Positions 7,001 to 13,000 of a stretch of DNA of 15,353 bases are shown here, in pieces (positions within the stretch are counted from its first letter, which is position 1; every line of letters starts with the position of its first letter). The notes beneath the pieces are model-generated. The model made no database searches. It had not been told where the DNA came from and worked only from the letters and a program-made list of their open reading frames with translations. This DNA is from JBBAEA01 sp041656175 (GTDB lineage Bacteria; Myxococcota_A; Bradymonadia; UBA4248): positions 1-15,353 of the forward strand of contig JBBAEA010000087.1 in assembly GCA_041656175.1 (NCBI GenBank), read 5' to 3'. The translations under genes and the position numbers were made by a program.

Positions 7001-10000
7001 CTTTGGCGAGGATCTTACGTAGGCCAGTAATAGCGTCATCGCAGCCCGCATTTCGTTCAAGGACGCTACCCAAAACCGAGATCGCTCTATTTTGGTCATC
7101 GATTTTGTCGCTCAACAAGCTCGCCATCTTAAGTTCAAGGCGCTCTTGATCCTCTTGCTCGTCGTTACTTGAAGCGATATCGATTTGCGTGCCTATAAGC
7201 TCAAGGAGCTCGTGGTATTGCTCGGTTTCTTCGTACAACTCTCCTAGCGCTACAAGTGATGGGAGATGCAAAGGATCTTCGGTCAACGCGGTGGAGTAGC
7301 ACTCAATGGCGTCGACGGTAGATTCCATTTTATCGCGTTGAAGCTCTGCCATGCTTGTGTAGAGCTCAATGCGATCGGAGGAGATGGTGGAGGCGTCGAC
7401 TTTTTGCTGATAAATTTTGAGCAGTTCATCCCAGTTCTCGCTGTTTTGGTAGAGGCGTATAAGTGCATCTAGCGCAAGCGGATCCTCGGGATCGAGTTCG
7501 AGAACGGATTGGTAGGCGTTGATGGCTTCCATCTCGTTTTCGAGTTCGTGCTCTTGGATATCGGCAATTCTGTAGTAAATATCTTTTTGATCGATAAGCT
7601 GGCTTACGATTTCGGTCTTAGACGTCAATATGCGAACTAAGTTCGGATATTCCTTTGCATTTGAGTAGATCTTCTCTAGCGCATGGATAGTATCATGATG
7701 TAGGGGATCATGCTTGAGTATTTCTTCGTAAGCTTCTGCAGCTTTTTCGTGTTGCGCCAAGTTTTCTTCGTACACTTGCGCTAAACGCTCATAGAGCAGG
7801 ATATTCTCAAGTTCGTCTTCAGAGTTTGCGATGCTTTGGCTATAGGCCTCAGCCAAATCGTGGTAGAGATCAAGTTCCTTGGCCAAGCTCTCCATCTTTT
7901 CTTTAGGTAGGGCGCTACTTGGCGTTTGTACGAATGCTTTTGCATAAATTTTGAAAGCCTTCTCTTTACGCGTGTCGTTCTCTTCGTAGAGTTTTGCTTG
8001 TCTCATCATGATTTCCATACGCGTGTATGGGTCATCGGAGTTCGCAATAACGACGTCAAGAATTTTTGCGAGTTTACCCCACTCATCATCTTTGTAGAGT
8101 GGTTCTAAGAGTTGAGCGATACTGAGTCTGTTTTCAGCGTTTTCTTCATCGTCGGGCATATCGCGAAGCATCGACTCTAGCGCGCGTTTTGTTGCCGCAG
8201 TTTCAGGGTTTAGCTCAAGAGCGCTGCGATAGGCATCAATCGCTTCTGGCATTTTGTGTAGTTCTTTCTCTAGAACAACGCCCATGCGGTGGTAGAGATC
8301 AACTTTGTAGTGCGTATCGGATGCGTAATCGAGTTGCCTTGCGTAAAGCTCAGCGAGCTCATCGTAGCGGTGAACTTTCTTGAGTATTCGTTCCAAGGCG
8401 AGTGTAGCGCGGGAATCGTCTGGTGTAAGTTCAGAGACTTGGGTGTAGGCGCTAATAGCTTCGTCGTCATTCTGGAAGATTTCTTCATTTAGCGTGGCCA
8501 AACGCAGTAAAAGCTCAATCTTCTCCTCGGGATCATGCAGTACTTCAGCTTTTCTCTTCCAGAGTTTTGCCAAGTGTTCGTAGTCTCGTTTTTGTGAGTA
8601 AGACCACTCAAGTATTTCGTAAGCCTCGAAATCCTCCGCATCCTCTTGGATACACTGCTCGCACAAGTCTCTTGCCTCTAGGTGCTCGTTGAGGCGCTCG
8701 GCTTGTAGGCGCGCTAATGCGATCACGAGCGGGCGCTTATCGGCAAAGTGCGACAGCTTGTCGCTGTTGATAGTTTTAGTGTAGAGCGCCTTCCAAGTTT
8801 CGAGTTCAAGCGTAGCCGAGGCTAAGCGTTTGATGTGATTTTGAGTTTCGATGTCGTCGGGTTGCAGTTCAAGCATTCTGCCGTAGCATTCAAGTGCCTT
8901 TACTCCATCGTAGAGGTTGAACTCCCAGATTCGTGCGATCTCTTGGAGTACAAGGATTTGAGAGAACTCGTCTTCGCTGAGCAGGTAGCGCACCTCTAGG
9001 CTATCGACAAGTTTTTGCCATTTGTTTTGTGTTCTATACAGCGGTTCCAAAACATCGGCTATGGCTATCTCTTCTTTGCCTTGCGAGAACAGCGTCTCTA
9101 GATAGGAGATAGAGTTTTCGTGCTCTGGGTACTGGCCTAGGATTGCGCTAAGCGTAGTGATAGCCTCCATTGGCTCAGCGAGCTTAGCATCTTGTAGGGT
9201 TGCTAGCTTATATCGAAGTTCTACGCGAGCACTTTCGTCCTCTGAATCTGCTATTTCGCGTAGGGTTAGATCGACAAGATCCTGCCACATTTCCTCACGA
9301 TTATAAATCGTCTCAAGCGCGCGCAACGCGTCTTCCTCGCGTGGCTCAATGTCGAGTATTCTAGTGTAGCTTGCGATAGAGTCCGCAGCCTCCTCCAAGA
9401 GTTCGTCTTGGATTTGGGCGACGCGATACAGAATAGGAATTTGCTTCTCGGGGCTGGGGTCTGATTCGATCTGGCGCTCCAAGATATCAAGCAACTTCGT
9501 CCAATCTTGCCGCTTCATATAGAGTGCATCAAGGGCTTTTAGCGCCGTTTCGTTGTCGGGGCTTACCTCTAGGGTCGCAAGATAATGTGCTTCGGCTTCA
9601 TCTTCGTTATCAAGGCGATCGAGGCTAAGTTGTGCAACTTTATTATTAAAAGCGACCAGTTGCTCAGGATCATAGACTGTGGGAATCAGCTCTTTGTAAA
9701 CGTCGACTAGCGCCTTGGGGTCGTCGAGGAATTCGGCTAAATCGCCAAGGTGCGTGAGGTGTTCATTCGCTGGTTCGATTTTAACGATGCGCGCATAATC
9801 GTTAAATGCGGCTTCTACATCGTTAAGTCGGCTTTGATGAATATTGGCAATGCGTTTTAATAGTTCGACTTGGTTGTGCGGATCGCTCTCGAGCGACAAT
9901 TGCAGTTCCAAGATCGAGGCGAGCTCTTCGTGTTGCTCTAAGGCTTCATACACGGGTTCTAGAACTTGTGAAGCTTCAAGCTGGTAGCTCTCATCTTCGA

Positions 10001-13000
10001 GCAGTGCGCGAAGTGCAGCTAAAGCATCTTCGTGGCTGCGATCGCGCTCTAGTATACTGCGGTAGTAGTATATAGCTTGCTCGGTGGAGCTGAGTTGCTC
10101 TTGGTTGAGCTGTCCTAAGCGATACTCCAAAGCACAGAGTTCGTGTTCGCTATCGGCGATACGCAGTTTTCTCTGTAATATCTCACTTAAGTCGATATAG
10201 CGCTCTTGAGATAGGTAGAGCTTGTCAAGGGCGTCCATGGCCTCGTCATCTTCACTGTTGATGTAGAGGATTTGGTTGTACTCTTCTATCGCCTCGTCGT
10301 ATGCCTCTAGCTTCTCTTCGTAGATCTGCGCCATTTTGCGGTGCAGTTCCTTAAGTTCCTCGTTGTTTTGGGTGTGCTGGAGCATTTCGTTGTAATTATC
10401 AACTAGACCCTGCCAATTTTCACTCATAAGATACAAGGATTCCAACGCGCTTAGCGCCTCAGCGTCACCTGGCAAGTTCTCAAGTATTTCGCTGTACGCC
10501 TCGATAGCTCCCTCGGTGTTATTGAGGAATTCGCTCTCTATGGTCGCTTGCTTCCTAAGGAGTGCAAGTTTCTCATCTCCGTAAACAAGTTCAGACTTCA
10601 GTTTTAGCGTTTTGATGAGAGAGACCCAATTTTGCTCATGTCCATGCAAGCGCTCCAAAGCATCCAGTGCGTCTTTGTCCATCTCATCAATGGCAACGAT
10701 CTGTTCGTAGGAGGCTATAGCCTTTTTGGCATCGTTGAGTTCGTTCTCATAAATCTTGGCCATACGACGGTTTACAAGCACCTTGTGCATCGAATCGTCG
10801 ATATTGGGCAAACAACGTTCGTACAACGCAATCACGCGAGGCATTTGATCGAGCTCTTTAGCTTGCGTTTCATAGAGTTCGCGTAAATCTGCGTTGGAAA
10901 TGTCGGTTTGAACGGCCGCTTCTATAGCATCAAAGCCGCCTTCTTGATCGCCAATTTCTTCGCGTAAAATTCGTGCAATTCGCGTGTTAAGCTCGACCTT
11001 TTCGAATTCATCGTCTGTATCGGCTAATTTTATACGTAAAACCTCGACAAGTTCTGCTAACAGATTCTCTGACGCATAATGATCTTCAAGCAACAGACAG
11101 AGCTCACGGCGCTGCTCCATGGCTTCATCGCTCTTGACTGGAACCAGCGAGTTGAGCAACGCATTGGCAGCATCACGTGTTGGCGTATGGCTTGGATCTT
11201 CGCGTAGTACCGTTGAGTACAGCTCAATGGCCTGGTCGTAGTTTTGCAAATACTGCTCAGATAGAGTTCCGAGCTTAAAGCGTATATTGCGGCGTTGTGA
11301 AGCGTCAGAGGTGTACATCAGCTCTTCATCGTAGAGCTTTGCTAACTCAGCCCAGCGCTCGTTGGAGGAATACAATCGCTCCAAAGCCGAATGCGCCTCG
11401 GCTTGCATCGCGTTAATTTCTAGAACAGCGTTATATTCTGCAATTGCGCCAGTGGCATCATCTAGTATGTCTTCGTAGATTTGCGCTGCTTCAAAGTGTA
11501 TGCGCACTCGTTCGTCATCATCTAAATTCGTTAGATTGGATTTTTGCGACAAGAGCAGTACGAGTTTTTCGAAAGCGGAGACACCCTTGTAGTATTGCTC
11601 CAACGTTTCTATCGCTTCGTAGTCTTCGGGTTTGTCGTTAAGTAGCTGCTCCCATAGTTCGCTTGCGCGATCCACTTCGTTAAGTCTGTCTTGGACAATT
11701 TTAGCACGCAGACGCAGTACGTCGTAGCGCCACTCTTCGTTATTATCGCTGCTCGGTGTTGCGTAGTCTTGGCCGTAGAGCTTATCTAGCTCCTTCCAAG
11801 CATCCGTAAGCTCCCCGCTCTCTGCTATTTGCTCCAACTCATTCCAAACTTGGCCGTCCTCGGGAGTGATAGAGAAAATCGCACTAGCGACCTCAAATGC
11901 TTCGTCAGCTTGGCTGAGCTTATGGCGTCTAATATCGTAGAGTTCCCACAATAAGGGTAGCTTATCGGCTGCATCAAGCGAGAGCAAGCGAATCTCCAAG
12001 ACTTGGCTTAGTCTTTCATACTCGGAGTCGTTGCGGTACACGGGCTCAAGGATTTCAGCGATACGTTGCCTATCATCGCCATCCTCCTCAAGAAGCTGGG
12101 CTAGTGTTGTCCGCGTATTTTCATGGCTCGGTTCGTCCATCAAAATTTCTTCATAAATACGAAGTGCATCTTCGATGTCGTTGAGCTTCTCACGTTTAAT
12201 TTCGGCGAGTTCGAATTGCACGTCAACACGATTTTCGCCGCCTAATTCCTGTTCCTGTAAGAGTAGCTCGGCTAAATTCTGCCATGACTCTGTACGCTGG
12301 TAGATGCCCTTAAGCCCTTGCATCGCCTCAACAGAAAACTCATCAAGAGCGAGAACTTCTTTGTAAGACTTTGCCGCTTCCTCTGGATCATTCTGCTGAA
12401 CATCCAAGATGAGCGCACGTCGCAAATGCAGCTCCTGTTCCTCGACCTTGCTTTCACTGTGTTCAAGCTGCTTGTCCAAAATGTTTAAGAGCTTTATCCA
12501 CGCGCCTGCGCGTTCGTAAAGTTGCGATAAAGCATTAATCGCCTCAAAATCCTCCGAATCTATCGCTAGGCATGCCTCCCACGCTTCGATTGCCTCCTCG
12601 TCGATTTCGAGCTTGGACTGACAGGTTTTGGCCAAGCTGCGGTTTAGTGCCTGTACGGTGGGCTCATCGAGATCCTCCTGCATGCGGAGTATGTCTTTGT
12701 ACACGTCAAAGAGTACGTTTGGCGCAGTATTTCTGTCTACCAAGCTCTCGAAGTGCTCGCGTATGGTAATATCACTCGGCGCTAGCGTCACAGCCTTTGC
12801 ATACCAGCCTAGGGCGTTGTCAAGATCCTGCACTTCCTCTTCGTAAAGTCGCCCGATCTCTTTGGTCATGGCGATAACTTCAGTGGGCTCTGAAGTCCAA
12901 GCAATAACAACTTGTGTAACGTCTATAGCTTTCGCATACTCTCCACGGTCCGAGTAGTAGCTGAGCAGACGACGAGCCGTTTTCTCGTGGGTTGAGTCAA

